Positions 14,831 through 26,256 of a stretch of DNA of 37,388 bases are shown here, piece after piece. Under the pieces are notes generated by a model, which saw only the letters and a list, made by a program, of their open reading frames with translations, was not told the DNA's origin and made no database searches. Each line of letters begins with the position of its first letter. The first letter of the stretch is position 1. Origin of the DNA: Dehalococcoidia bacterium. Its GTDB lineage: Bacteria; Chloroflexota; Dehalococcoidia; Lucifugimonadales; Lucifugimonadaceae. The position numbers and the translations under genes are program-made. Where the stretch lies: positions 89,922 through 127,309 of the forward strand of contig DUCO01000015.1 in assembly GCA_012959765.1 (NCBI GenBank), read 5' to 3'.

Positions 14831-15846
14831 TCAGTCCATCAGATCACTGATCACCACTTCTCGACCCGTCCGATGCGACTCCTCAGTAGCCTCAAGCACT
14901 TTCAGAACCTTTCGACCGTGCGTCATCGGCGTCGGCGAATCGGAATCACCACGAATCACCGCCTGTACAAAATCGTTGAACTGCACTTCCTGCGAATTAA
15001 TATCATCGAAAGGCACGTTCTTCCAATCGTTGTCCTTCTCGACCCAGACACCCGTCGTACCGACGCGACCGTAAGCCCGACGGTGCTTCGCCTGACCCTT
15101 CGTGAAGTAGTAGTCAGCACCATATTCGGTAATTCCGTGCACCCATCCCATGCGCGTAATCGACGCCGTAATTCCCGACTCCCAGCGGATGAAATGATGC
15201 CCCGCATCGTCGGCACTCAGGTGCGGATGAGTGAAGTTGCTAGTCGTCCCGCTGACCGATCGAATATCGTCACCCAGCAACCAGATCAGCCGATCGATAA
15301 GATGAGTTCCGTCCATCTGGGCCCATGCCCCCGGCCCTTGTCCTGCTCCAACATCCACGGAGGCCGCAAATGCGTATCGAGCGGCTTCACCCACATGGCG
15401 TTAACCATCACCACATTCCCGAGCTCACCTGAATCTATGATCTCTTTCATCTTGATGTTCTCGCCAAAGTAACGCTGGGTGTGGGCAGTCATCAGCAGGC
15501 GATTAGCGGCCTTGGCAGCCGTCATCATTTCGTCGCCTTCAACGGTGCTCAGCGCCATAGGTTTTTCCAGAAAAACATGCTTCCCAGCCTCGAGACAATC
15601 GATCGCAGCTCGGTGGTGCAACCAGTGCGGAAGCGTGCCCACGACGATGTCGATATCGTCTCGCCCAAGAATGTCTCGATAATCGGCTACAAACTCAATA
15701 TCCGGATTCGCAGTCTTCAGATCGGAAACCTGCTCCTCTCTAGACTCCGCAACCACAACAGTCTCCGCCCCATCGCTCGCATTGATGGACTTGATGTAAT
15801 TCCCACCAAGCCGCCCCGTTCCAAGTATCGCAACACCAAGCGTCAT
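14831..15846 (-). pseudogene. Gfo/Idh/MocA-family oxidoreductase, frameshifted
   Basis: The first frame starts at the ATG 15846 (GGAG upstream) with VAILGTGRLGGNYIKSI, the NAD(P)-binding fold, and has the family motif EKPMALS. It continues to RPPWMLEQDKGRG. The second half, GAWAQMDGTHLIDRL and onward to ISDLMD, lies in the -1 frame. The switch falls in a run of five G on the coding strand at about 15331-15335. One additional G would restore a single protein of about 338 residues. The domain content is otherwise complete, so the lesion is recent, a sequencing error, or a frameshift site. Such enzymes oxidise or reduce sugar-like substrates; the substrate is unknown. Confidence 0.85.
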
Positions 15847-15954
15847 AGTGATCTCCAAGCCACTGACAGGCACGGGCCGAACGCTACTCGCACGTCCGAA
15901 TTCGAAGTTCTGGAAGCTTATGCCTGCAACAATCGCCACACAAGCCCCACGTTA

Positions 15955-16008
15955 CTGTCATGCAGAACTCGATTCAATACCTCCACAGTACGAAGTACCC
16001 ACACACCC
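15955..16008. repeat. Family A repeat, decayed, with tail
   Basis: CTGTCATGCAGAACTCGATT, CAATACCTC, then CACAGTACGAAGTACCCACA. The GTACGAAGTACC tail identifies it as a relative of 2456-2508, but the hairpin arms have lost complementarity. Confidence 0.55.
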
Positions 16009-16047
16009 CGTACTCGCCATGCCCTCCAGCACTACCCACCAACTCCG

Positions 16048-16063
16048 CTAAACTACCCGCATG
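16048..16063 (+). repeat. Copy of the CTAAACTACCCGCATGA block
   Basis: It is identical over 16-17 bases to the sequence around the start of the small membrane gene at 12203. Here the ATG at 16061 opens only MRYL and a stop. It may be a detached promoter/start fragment. Confidence 0.45.
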
Positions 16064-16243
16064 AGATACCTGTGAAGGAAAAGAAGTACACGAAAAGTAA
16101 CCGAACAGAAGAATCCAAAAAGTAACCCATGAACACCTACGATCTGCGCCGCCACGAAAAGGCGAAACGCCATTGCGGGATTAAAGCCCCTTACCAACAC
16201 TGGTTGATGCCACCCGAACAGTCGTGGCAGGAGATGTACGACG

Positions 16244-16830
16244 ATGCCAAAGCGGACGGCAATTTACGCGAGGGTTTCGACGAGGGACAAAGGGCAGAAC
16301 CCGGAGACTCAGCTAGTAGCCTTGCGGGATCGGGCAGACCGACAGAACGTAGAAGTTACCGGGTATGTCGACCAGGCCAGTGGAAAAAATATGAACCGGC
16401 TTGAATGGAAACGTCTCACCGATAATTGGTGAGCTGGTCGAATCGACACTATCGCCGTGTTACGCCTAGACCGGGCCTTCCGATCCGTTGTCGATATGCA
16501 CAACTGTTTATCCGAGTGGGAAGGCCGTGGAATCAGATTCGCCAGCATCACACAGCCGGTAGATACCGCCACACCCGCCGGGAGAAGCTGCTTACAACGA
16601 TGTTAGCGCTGTCGCAGAATTTGAGCGGGACCCTATAAGGGATCGATTAAGGAAGGGCTTGCCAGAGCGAAGCGTGAAGGCAAGAAGTTAGGTCGCCCGA
16701 GGGTGAAACTCTCGCGGGATCGAACGCAACTATTTCTCGGCGCTCATGGTGGAGAGTTTGATGCCGCCGCCGAAACTTTAGGCATCAGCGCATCAACCCT
16801 TTGAAGGCGTGTCAAAAAGGTAGGTGATTT
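16244..16830 (+). pseudogene. Decayed serine recombinase (resolvase/invertase family)
   Basis: The first frame reads MPKRTAIYARVSTRDKGQNP, then ETQL and SGKNMNRLEWKRL: the resolvase catalytic domain with the Ser in ARVST. It stops at 16432. Another frame continues IDTIAVLRLDRAFRS, ...SEWEGRGIRFASITQPVDT. A third carries KEGLARAKREGKKLGRPRVK and a helix-turn-helix-like end, FDAAAETLGISASTL, followed by an in-frame stop. At least two indels and two stops break the gene. Intact relatives of about 200 residues invert or resolve DNA. It is the only mobile-element-type gene in the window and lies where strand composition changes. A small overlapping frame at 16129-16404 is unsupported. Confidence 0.85.
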
Positions 16831-16891
16831 TCACTCTCACCGGTCTAAGTTCAAAACCGAATTTTCAATAACAGGTGTTTTGGGAAATCCC

Positions 16892-16933
16892 TTAAACGAA
16901 AAGACTCACACTTCTGTGAGTCTTTTCGTTTAA
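16892..16933 (-). terminator. Terminator of the 23S-tRNA-5S transcript
   Basis: A perfect inverted repeat has 19-bp arms (16892-16910 and 16915-16933) and a four-base loop. It starts nine bases beyond the 5S 3' end. On the minus strand the distal arm ends GTCTTTTCGTTTAA. It is probably bidirectional in effect because of its symmetry. Confidence 0.85.
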
Positions 16934-16941
16934 ATTAATCT

Positions 16942-17057
16942 CCTGGCGGTGACCTATTTTCCCACACCCTTGCAGGTGCAGTATCGTAAGCGCTATGACG
17001 TTTCACTTCCGTGTTCGGGATGGGAACGGGTGGGTCCACCATGCTCTTACCACCAAG
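16942..17057 (-). rRNA. rrf: 5S ribosomal RNA
   Basis: The minus strand contains the 5S core CCCGTTCCCATCCCGAACAC and GGAAGTGAAAC. The terminal helix pairs CTTGGTGG at the 5' end with CCGCCAGG at the 3' end. The length is about 116 bases. The ends are set from that helix and may be off by one or two bases. Confidence 0.95.
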
Positions 17058-17087
17058 AGAAAGATATTTTTTAGTCGCTTTGGCGCT

Positions 17088-17162
17088 TGGTAGCGGGGGT
17101 AGGATTCGAACCTACGACCTTTGGGTTATGAGCCCAACGAGCTGCCACTGCTCCACCCCGCA
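17088..17162 (-). tRNA. Initiator tRNA-fMet (CAT)
   Basis: On the minus strand the gene begins TGCGGGGTGGAGCAGTGGCA. The anticodon arm is GGGCTCATAACCC with three consecutive G-C pairs, and the end is TTCGAATCC...CCCGCTACCA with encoded CCA. The first base and base 72 (T and T) do not pair. The 1-72 mismatch and the three G-C pairs are initiator hallmarks. It lies between 23S and 5S. Confidence 0.93.
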
Positions 17163-17188
17163 CCGAAAATGCGCGTATAGGCGACTTT

Positions 17189-17239
17189 GAACAGTTGTCA
17201 TGGCCTGTTTGTGGCCATGGATTCCGCGATTCTCCGAGA
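17189..17239 (-). other. 3'-side arm of the 23S processing stalk
   Basis: GGATTCCGC-G-ATTCTCCGAGA (17219-17239) is complementary to 20257-20276 with a single bulged base. GAACAGT (17189-17195) continues the pairing with 20277-20283. Between them a self-contained hairpin CATGGCC...GGCCATG (17199-17219) protrudes. This kind of stalk is the usual RNase III substrate for releasing pre-23S. Confidence 0.8.
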
Positions 17240-17257
17240 ACAGGTAAACGTTCCTTA

Positions 17258-20236
<2,979 letters not shown>

Positions 20237-20350
20237 TTAAGGAATCATCTACCTGGTCTCGGAGAATGCGGAATCCACTGTTCGGTTGTAAATGTACGCG
20301 CTACGACCGTTTTGAAACGGTCGGGATTCGCCCCACAAGCGTGGCTTGCG
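20237..20350 (-). other. 23S leader with 5' stalk arm and hairpins
   Basis: Contains the 5' arm of the stalk (20257-20283) and a perfect hairpin CGACCGTTT-TG-AAACGGTCG near 20305-20324. Next to it lies CGCCC...GGGCG around 20330-20358. These belong to the rRNA leader; the hairpins may take part in antitermination or processing, which is inference. Confidence 0.55.
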
Positions 20351-20366
20351 TTTGGGCGTAGGAACA

Positions 20367-20396
20367 ACTCTACAACGTCAAATTCCAGAGAGTCAA
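20367..20396 (-). promoter_or_regulatory. Candidate rRNA promoter
   Basis: On the minus strand TTGACT (20396-20391) and TAGAGT (20372-20367) are separated by 18 bases, about 130 bases upstream of the mature 23S. The -35 box has five of six consensus bases and the -10 box four of six. Confidence 0.5.
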
Positions 20397-20502
20397 CCAA
20401 ATAATGACTGAATTTCAATCCTATTTTTACAAGCTAATACTCGATGCCATTATCACCGCACAATTATTACGGCTCTGGCACCCACACATCGGACGATTTG
20501 GC

Positions 20503-20522
20503 AATAGACAGGCCTGTCTATT
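20503..20522. promoter_or_regulatory. Perfect 20-bp palindrome in the rRNA-purA gap
   Basis: AATAGACAGG is followed directly by its exact reverse complement CCTGTCTATT, with no spacer. It lies between divergently transcribed rRNA and purA, about 110 bases upstream of the rRNA -35 box and 290 bases before purA. The form is that of a dimeric regulator binding site. Confidence 0.5.
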
Positions 20523-20688
20523 TTCAGACGAATTTCAACGCCGCTGAATATCATTTTTCAGAACCACCATCCAGGTCCTCTCCACCATGCCAACAGTTGT
20601 TTCAAGACGATCCCAGAGTGTCCCTGAATATTTCACGGAACGCACACCCAAGCGTTCCCGCGCTCGCGAGGCTTCAACCTACAACCCT

Positions 20689-20696
20689 GATATACT
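20689..20696 (+). promoter_or_regulatory. Candidate extended -10 box for purA
   Basis: TGATATACTTC contains TGnTATACT without a clear -35 box. It would give a leader of about 90 bases for purA. In that leader, GTAAC/GTTAC arms (20775-20790) enclose the AAGGGA ribosome-binding site in a loop. Confidence 0.35.
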
Positions 20697-20793
20697 TCAT
20701 CGGCAACAACCTGTTGCATAAATTCGCCGGTCCGTCAGCCAACAAAATTTGGCCTAGAAACGGGCCGGTAGCGCGTAACAAGGGAGTTACCAG

Positions 20794-22071
20794 ATGCCGG
20801 CATACGCCGTCATTGGCGCCCAGTGGGGCGACGAAGGCAAAGGGAAGATTATTGATTTCCTTGCCGAAAACGCTGCGATCATCGCACGCTACTCCGGTGG
20901 AAACAACGCCGGGCACACCGTCATAAACGACGCAGGTACTTTTAAGCTTCACCTCGTGCCATCAGGAATTTGTTGGCCGCACACGATGAACGTCATTGGT
21001 AACGGCGTTGTTGTCGATCCCGATATCTTGCTTAAAGAGATCAACGAGAACAATCTCGATCCTTCTCGACTGGCCGTCAGCGATCGCGCTCACTTGATAA
21101 TGCCGTACCACATCACCCTCGATAACCTCGAAGAGGAACGACGCGGTGATGCCAAACTTGGTACCACCGGCCGTGGAGTCGGCCCGGCTTACGTGGACAA
21201 GGTTTCACGCCAGGGCTTACGCGTTGGCGAACTGCTGGATCCCGAAGATCTGGCTCTTCGGCTTCCCGACATCATCGCCTTCAAAAATGAGATCATCACG
21301 AAGATCTACGGTGGCAAACCGATTGAGCTCGAAGAAGTGTTCGAAAAGACCAAATTGTGGGCCACCGAGTTGGCTCCATATATTCAACCCGTAGAAAATC
21401 AGATCGCTGAAGCACTTGAAAACGACGGCAAGGTCATTGTCGAAGGTGCACAGGGTGCACTGCTAGATCTGGATCACGGTACATACCCGTTCGTCACGAG
21501 CTCTAACCCGACAGTTGGTGGAACCCTCACCGGCCTCGGCATGGGTCCGCGTTCGTATGGGGGAGTGGGCGGAGTCTTCAAGGCGTACTGCACCCGGGTT
21601 GGCGCGGGTCCGTTCCCTACCGAAATTCATGGTGCGGAAGGTGATGCCATTCGCGAGCAAGCGGGTGAGTTCGGTGTAACCACCGGGCGCGCTCGTCGCA
21701 TCGGTTGGTTCGATGCGGTCGCCGGTCGTTACTCTGCAAGGGTGAACGGCTTCGATGCCATGATCATCACCAAGCTCGACATCCTCGATGGTTGGGACGA
21801 GATCAAAGTCTGTGTTGCGTACGAGATAGACGGTGTGCGCACCGAACAGTTCCCCGTAGACGCGGCGATGCTCGATCGTGCCAAACCTATCTACGAGATT
21901 CACCCAGGCTGGACCGAGTCGACACGCTCGATTACGGAAGAATCCCAGTTGAACGATGGCGCTCGCGCGTACATCCGTCGGCTCGAGGAGCTGGTTGGAG
22001 TTAAGACGAAGATACTTTCGACTGGGCCCAGGCGCGAAGAAACTCTCGTTCTCGAAGACTTTCTCGCGTAG
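20794..22071 (+). CDS. purA: Adenylosuccinate synthetase
   Basis: PurA joins IMP and aspartate using GTP, the first committed step to AMP. The GTP-binding start AVIGAQWGDEGKGKIIDFLA (residues 5-24) and SGGNNAGHTV follow the family pattern. Further on come TTGRGVGPAYVDK, EGAQGALLDLDHGTYPFVTS, and TTGRARRIGWFDAVAGRYS. At 425 residues it is full length. The ATG at 20794 has AAGGGAG eight bases upstream. It is single-gene, divergent from the rRNA unit and convergent with yvcK, whose stop lies 34 bases away. Confidence 0.97.
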   Translation: MPAYAVIGAQWGDEGKGKIIDFLAENAAIIARYSGGNNAGHTVINDAGTFKLHLVPSGICWPHTMNVIGNGVVVDPDILLKEINENNLDPSRLAVSDRAHLIMPYHITLDNLEEERRGDAKLGTTGRGVGPAYVDKVSRQGLRVGELLDPEDLALRLPDIIAFKNEIITKIYGGKPIELEEVFEKTKLWATELAPYIQPVENQIAEALENDGKVIVEGAQGALLDLDHGTYPFVTSSNPTVGGTLTGLGMGPRSYGGVGGVFKAYCTRVGAGPFPTEIHGAEGDAIREQAGEFGVTTGRARRIGWFDAVAGRYSARVNGFDAMIITKLDILDGWDEIKVCVAYEIDGVRTEQFPVDAAMLDRAKPIYEIHPGWTESTRSITEESQLNDGARAYIRRLEELVGVKTKILSTGPRREETLVLEDFLA

Positions 22072-22105
22072 TAAATTCTTCGAATCACAAACGCTGGGTG
22101 CCAGA

Positions 22106-23113
22106 CTAATTGAACCCTGTGCCCAGCGGATTCGTTGGCGGCTGTTCGATGGCAGCCAGAACGATACCGGCCAACCTCTCAGAGTTGTGCCTCACCGTTA
22201 ACCCATCGACGTACGCCAGATCGCTGACCATTATTCGATGAGCAAAATTCTTCGCAGCACCATTGTCCAGCTTAACTGGTGCTGCATCTTCAGCGGCATA
22301 AACGTTGAGCACTTCCGGTGAATACTTCGTGTTGTCGACTAGCAGGTGGTCTAGCTTCCGGCCACCAATGTAGCGTATGACTTCGGACGCGAACGTCGAC
22401 ACTCCGTAACCGGCCGTTTCTCCCAACTTCGTCATCAGGTTACAGGCGTAGATAACTGGCGATTTCGTATCGTTAATAGCGTCGCTAACCTCTTTAACCA
22501 GCAGGTTGGGAAGCACGCTGGTGTACAGATCACCGGGACCGAGAAGAATTGCGTCGGCCTTTTCTATGGCCTCGAGCGCTCGAGGATTCGCCTTCACTTC
22601 GGCATCGAGAAAAATCTCGCTGATGCCAGGTCCGTTATTACCCCGAAGATCGATTGCCGATTCCGTGCGAATTACTTCGCCGTCTATCAATCGAGCGCAC
22701 AGGTGTGCTTCGTCCAGGGTTACGGGAACTACCTGACCTTGCAGCTGCATCATCCGAGACAGTTCGTCGACAGCACCCTGAACTCCGTGATAAACAGTCG
22801 TGAGGGCGGCAAGGACCAAATTGCCCACACTGTGCCCTTTCAGACTGGATCGAGAATCAAATCTAAAATCGAGTGCACTGTTGAGAGCTTTAACTTGTTC
22901 GTTGCCGCACGGGCTCAAGGCGACCAGGCACTGGCGTATATCGCCGAGTGGTGGGTAACCGAATTCCTCACGGAGGATCCCGGTGCTTCCACCGCTATCG
23001 AACATGGTGACAACTACGGTCAGATCCACGTTGTGCGTTTTAAGACCACGCAATGCAACGGAGGAACCACTTCCTCCGCCAATTATCACGATGCTTTTGC
23101 GATCATCAACCAA
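22106..23113 (-). CDS. yvcK: YvcK/CofD-family gluconeogenesis factor
   Basis: The sequence IVIIGGGSGSSVALRGLK at the N-terminus and DSGGSTGILREEFGYPPLGD, then LLGPGDLYTSVLPNLLV, identify the YvcK branch of the CofD-like family. YvcK proteins bind UDP-sugars and, in Bacillus, are needed for growth on gluconeogenic carbon and normal cell-wall synthesis. The length of 335 residues is typical. The start is TTG at 23113 with AAGG nine bases upstream. It is the last gene of the minus-strand run that starts at rpsO, 157 bases after dapA. The usual neighbours rapZ and whiA are absent. Confidence 0.92.
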   Translation of the reverse strand: MVDDRKSIVIIGGGSGSSVALRGLKTHNVDLTVVVTMFDSGGSTGILREEFGYPPLGDIRQCLVALSPCGNEQVKALNSALDFRFDSRSSLKGHSVGNLVLAALTTVYHGVQGAVDELSRMMQLQGQVVPVTLDEAHLCARLIDGEVIRTESAIDLRGNNGPGISEIFLDAEVKANPRALEAIEKADAILLGPGDLYTSVLPNLLVKEVSDAINDTKSPVIYACNLMTKLGETAGYGVSTFASEVIRYIGGRKLDHLLVDNTKYSPEVLNVYAAEDAAPVKLDNGAAKNFAHRIMVSDLAYVDGLTVRHNSERLAGIVLAAIEQPPTNPLGTGFN

Positions 23114-23270
23114 GCAGACAAACCTTCTTTAGCCAAACAAGTAACTACATCCGCGTCAGATTGCCATAATCCAGCAATGGACGCTTAGGAAATTACGTGA
23201 GGAATCTGTGCATTTCGCTCACGAACAAGATGCCCTGATGGCATGCGTGAAACAATGAAGCGGGGAGCCG

Positions 23271-24167
23271 CTAAGCCAGATCAATGGAATATTGATCCAT
23301 GATCGGGTCGAATTTTTGGCTAAACGCTGACAGTTCACCTGCATCGGGGATCATTGGCAGCCGTGCAGGGCCAACGTCGAAGCCTGACCTGTTCATAGCG
23401 TGGCGAACCGGGATGGGGTTGGTGACGAAGAACAATGCGTTGAAAATCGGTAGCAACCGTAGATGCTCGGCCGCTGCAGCCTCGACATCGCCTTCAAGTA
23501 GCAGTCCGATCATTTTTTGAATCTGCCCGCTGATGATGTTCCCGGCAACACTCACAATCCCATAGCCACCAGTAGCCATCGTCGCGAATATCTCGTTGTC
23601 GTTCCCACTCCACACTTTGAAGTCTTCTGGAGAATCCTTGATCACGTACGCAATCTGGTCAGGGTCGCTTGAGGCTTCCTTTACACCAACAATGTTGGGC
23701 ACTTCGGCAAGTCGCAAAGTCGTTGCAGCATCCATGTTCAGTGCGGTACGTGATGGAACGTTGTAGAGAATTCCGGGGATCGAAACCGCATCGGCAATTG
23801 CCGTGAAGTGTTGGTACAACCCGCCCATGGTGGGCTTGTTGTAGGCCGGAACGGTCAACAACAGAGCGTCGACGCCAACTTTTTCGGCTTCGCGGGACAA
23901 CGCTATCGAGCTACGAGTGTTGTTGTTGGTTGCACCAGCAACCACCGCACCATCATCGCCAATAGCTTGCTTCACTTCCGAAAATAGCTGAACAAGCTCT
24001 TCGTCGCTCATTGATGGAGCTTCGCCGGTGGTACCGCCGATGACGAGTCCGTCGGACCCCGACTTCAGAAGCGCTACAGCGAGCTCTCGTGCCCGTGCGT
24101 AATCGACTTCACCATCTTCGGTGAAGGGAGTGACCATTGCTGTTAGGAGTCGCCCAAGTTCTGCCAT
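23271..24167 (-). CDS. dapA: 4-hydroxy-tetrahydrodipicolinate synthase
   Basis: DapA condenses pyruvate with aspartate semialdehyde in the lysine/diaminopimelate pathway. This TIM-barrel protein of 298 residues has GGTTGE (44-49), the substrate tyrosine in YNVPSRT (Tyr135) and the Schiff-base lysine in VGVKEAS (Lys163). AYNKPTMGGLYQHF carries the second tyrosine motif. The ATG at 24167 follows GAGAGG. It is 50 bases downstream of asd, which makes one of its substrates, so co-transcription is likely. Confidence 0.95.
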   Translation of the reverse strand: MAELGRLLTAMVTPFTEDGEVDYARARELAVALLKSGSDGLVIGGTTGEAPSMSDEELVQLFSEVKQAIGDDGAVVAGATNNNTRSSIALSREAEKVGVDALLLTVPAYNKPTMGGLYQHFTAIADAVSIPGILYNVPSRTALNMDAATTLRLAEVPNIVGVKEASSDPDQIAYVIKDSPEDFKVWSGNDNEIFATMATGGYGIVSVAGNIISGQIQKMIGLLLEGDVEAAAAEHLRLLPIFNALFFVTNPIPVRHAMNRSGFDVGPARLPMIPDAGELSAFSQKFDPIMDQYSIDLA

Positions 24168-24217
24168 AAGTGACCGACCTCTCGTCGGTAGTGCGTAATT
24201 GTTGTCTGTTCAGTTGT

Positions 24218-25255
24218 TTATCGTTGTGCTGCAGGTTTGAATGCATCGCGTCGTAGTGCTTCATCCATTATTTGAAGCGCGTTTAGCGCGGCGCCTTTTC
24301 TAAGATTGTCGCAAGCCAGCCACAATACAAGACCATTTTCGTGCGCAATGTCTTTGCGAATACGGCCAACCAGCACTTCGTCCCTACCGGTTGCACTGAG
24401 TGGCATAGGGTATTCATTCCTGCTGGGATCGTCTACAACGATCACCCCGTCATATTCGTCAAGAACACGTTTCGCGTCGGCAACGCTTACGCTCGACTCG
24501 AACTCGATCTGCACCGACTCGCTATGCGAGACCTCCACTGGAACCCGCACGCAGGTGGCCGAGACTAGCAAGTTCTCATCGTGCAGTATCTTGCGCGATT
24601 CGTTGAGCATTTTCTGTTCTTCCTTGGTGTAGCCATCTTCAAGAAAGTCATCGACGTGGGGAAGTACATTGAACGCTATTTCGTGCGGGTAGACATTGGG
24701 TTCAGCTTTTCCGCCAGCCAGAACCGTACGAAATTGCTCGATCAGCTCTTCCTTTGCAGCAACACCTGTACCTGTCACCGATTGGTAAGTGGCGACTGTG
24801 ACAGCTGTAATTGCCGAGAGTTTTCGAAGGGCATCTAGCACCATGACAAACGGAGTGCTGGTGCAGTTTGGGGTCGACACTATGCCTGGGTGCCAATCGA
24901 TATCGTCACCATTGACCTCGGGCACTACGAGCGGAATTGTTGGGTCCATTCGGAAGATAGAGCCTTTGTCGATCACGAACACGCCACGTTCGACCGCTTT
25001 GTGGGCCAGACGCCTGCTGACCATGCCACCGGCGGCGAACAGAGCAACGTCAATTCCATCGAACGCTTCCTCTTTCGCGTGGATGACAGTCAGCTCGACA
25101 TCACCGTACTGAAGCTTGCGACCGGCTGATCGTTCCGAAGCCATCAGGGTGATTTTATCGGCAGGATGATTGCGTTCTAACAGGAGCGCGAGCGCCGTTC
25201 CGCCGGCTGCTCCTGTGGCTCCGACGATGGCGATATTTACTTCGTTACTGTTCAT
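24218..25255 (-). CDS. asd: Aspartate-semialdehyde dehydrogenase
   Basis: Asd reduces aspartyl phosphate with NADPH to the semialdehyde used for lysine, methionine and threonine. The N-terminal IAIVGATGAAGGTAL (8-22) binds NADP, and STPNCTSTP contains the catalytic cysteine (Cys131). ESVQIEFESSVSVADAK and the C-terminal LWLACDNLRKGAALNALQI are family-typical. The common DNSSAFRM is DKGSIFRM here, a modest deviation around residues 96-103. The length is 345 residues. The ribosome-binding site is weak. Confidence 0.95.
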   Translation of the reverse strand: MNSNEVNIAIVGATGAAGGTALALLLERNHPADKITLMASERSAGRKLQYGDVELTVIHAKEEAFDGIDVALFAAGGMVSRRLAHKAVERGVFVIDKGSIFRMDPTIPLVVPEVNGDDIDWHPGIVSTPNCTSTPFVMVLDALRKLSAITAVTVATYQSVTGTGVAAKEELIEQFRTVLAGGKAEPNVYPHEIAFNVLPHVDDFLEDGYTKEEQKMLNESRKILHDENLLVSATCVRVPVEVSHSESVQIEFESSVSVADAKRVLDEYDGVIVVDDPSRNEYPMPLSATGRDEVLVGRIRKDIAHENGLVLWLACDNLRKGAALNALQIMDEALRRDAFKPAAQR

Positions 25256-25391
25256 TTCTTTGTCTCGACATACTGCAGGATCGAGGCGTTTTGTTCTGGC
25301 GCGCCGAACGACCCTACGTAATTAAACACTTATTAGAGAATGTTTGGGAGAAGCCAACGTTCCGCAACCCGTGATTCAGGTGGCACGTTGG

Positions 25392-26216
25392 CTACGGCTT
25401 CGACTTACCGAGTCCGAGCACGCTCGCAAGGCCAACTACGAGTTCCTGTTGGCCAACGACGTGTTTCACGCCAAGCATTACACCGGGCATGAAGCTATCT
25501 CGGTTGATCGAATCGTGGATCAAGGTCAGTGTTTGGCCCAGCGCGCCGAATACAACTTCGTGTCGTGCCACCCGGCCGGGCATTCTTGCGCTATGAACGT
25601 TGATGCCCTGAAAGCTGCCACCGCGGGTCCCTTCGAGCGTCTGCAAATCTGCAACGTTCTGGTCGAAATCCGAACCTCGCCCCTCGATCATCGCCTCTGC
25701 GATTGAAAGCGCGGTACCCGAAGGCGCGTCGACTTTCATTTCATGGTGGCTCTCGAGAATGTCGGCATAGTCGAAGTATTTTGAAGCGATGCCTACGAGG
25801 TGCATCAGAACGACTCCGCCCAGAGCAAAGTTGGAGGCCGAAAGGACTCCGACACTTTTCTCGGCTGCGAGTCCCCGTATTTCTTCAAGATCTTCTGGCG
25901 ATAGTCCGGTGGAGCCAGATACGACTCGTACACCAGCGTTGATGCAGGTAATGATTGCCTGCTTTGCAGCTTCGCCGTTCGTGAAGTCGACAACGACGTC
26001 GGGTTTCACAGTTTGGAAAAGCTCGGTGAGGCCAGAGGCCAGAGGAACCGACACCGATGTACCGGAAATGGTTACAGAGTCTGACGATGCGGCAATATCC
26101 GCACCGCCGACAGGCGTTACGCCTTCTTCAGCGGCGGCAGCCGAGAGAACGGTTGAACCCATTCTCCCAAGCGCGCCATTTACTGCGACCGTTATTTCTG
26201 GAATTTCCGCTGACAT
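25392..26216 (-). CDS. dapB: 4-hydroxy-tetrahydrodipicolinate reductase
   Basis: DapB reduces the DapA product with NAD(P)H. AVNGALGRMG (11-20) is the nucleotide-binding loop, and ESHHEMKVDAPSGTA carries the catalytic histidine pair (157-158), Lys161 and the substrate loop. At 274 residues it is normal. The ATG at 26216 has little room for a strong ribosome-binding site. It follows pnp by 40 bases and precedes asd by 136 bases on the same strand. Confidence 0.95.
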   Translation of the reverse strand: MSAEIPEITVAVNGALGRMGSTVLSAAAAEEGVTPVGGADIAASSDSVTISGTSVSVPLASGLTELFQTVKPDVVVDFTNGEAAKQAIITCINAGVRVVSGSTGLSPEDLEEIRGLAAEKSVGVLSASNFALGGVVLMHLVGIASKYFDYADILESHHEMKVDAPSGTALSIAEAMIEGRGSDFDQNVADLQTLEGTRGGSFQGINVHSARMPGRVARHEVVFGALGQTLTLIHDSINRDSFMPGVMLGVKHVVGQQELVVGLASVLGLGKSKP

Positions 26217-26256
26217 CCTGTCGTTTGTTTTCTTTGATTGACGTTACTTAGAAAGT

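Noticed and set aside
16129..16404. 91-codon frame ahead of and overlapping the recombinase relic
   Set aside because: No recognisable family, no ribosome-binding site, and half of it overlaps the recombinase in another frame. It cannot be excluded as a former upstream gene.
20400..20793. Replication origin with DnaA boxes
   Set aside because: No clear TTATCCACA-like cluster or AT-rich unwinding region was found; the composition switch alone does not fix an origin here.
20444..20926. Plus-strand frame of 160 codons entering purA
   Set aside because: It overlaps the purA start in another frame and covers regulatory palindromes; no family pattern.
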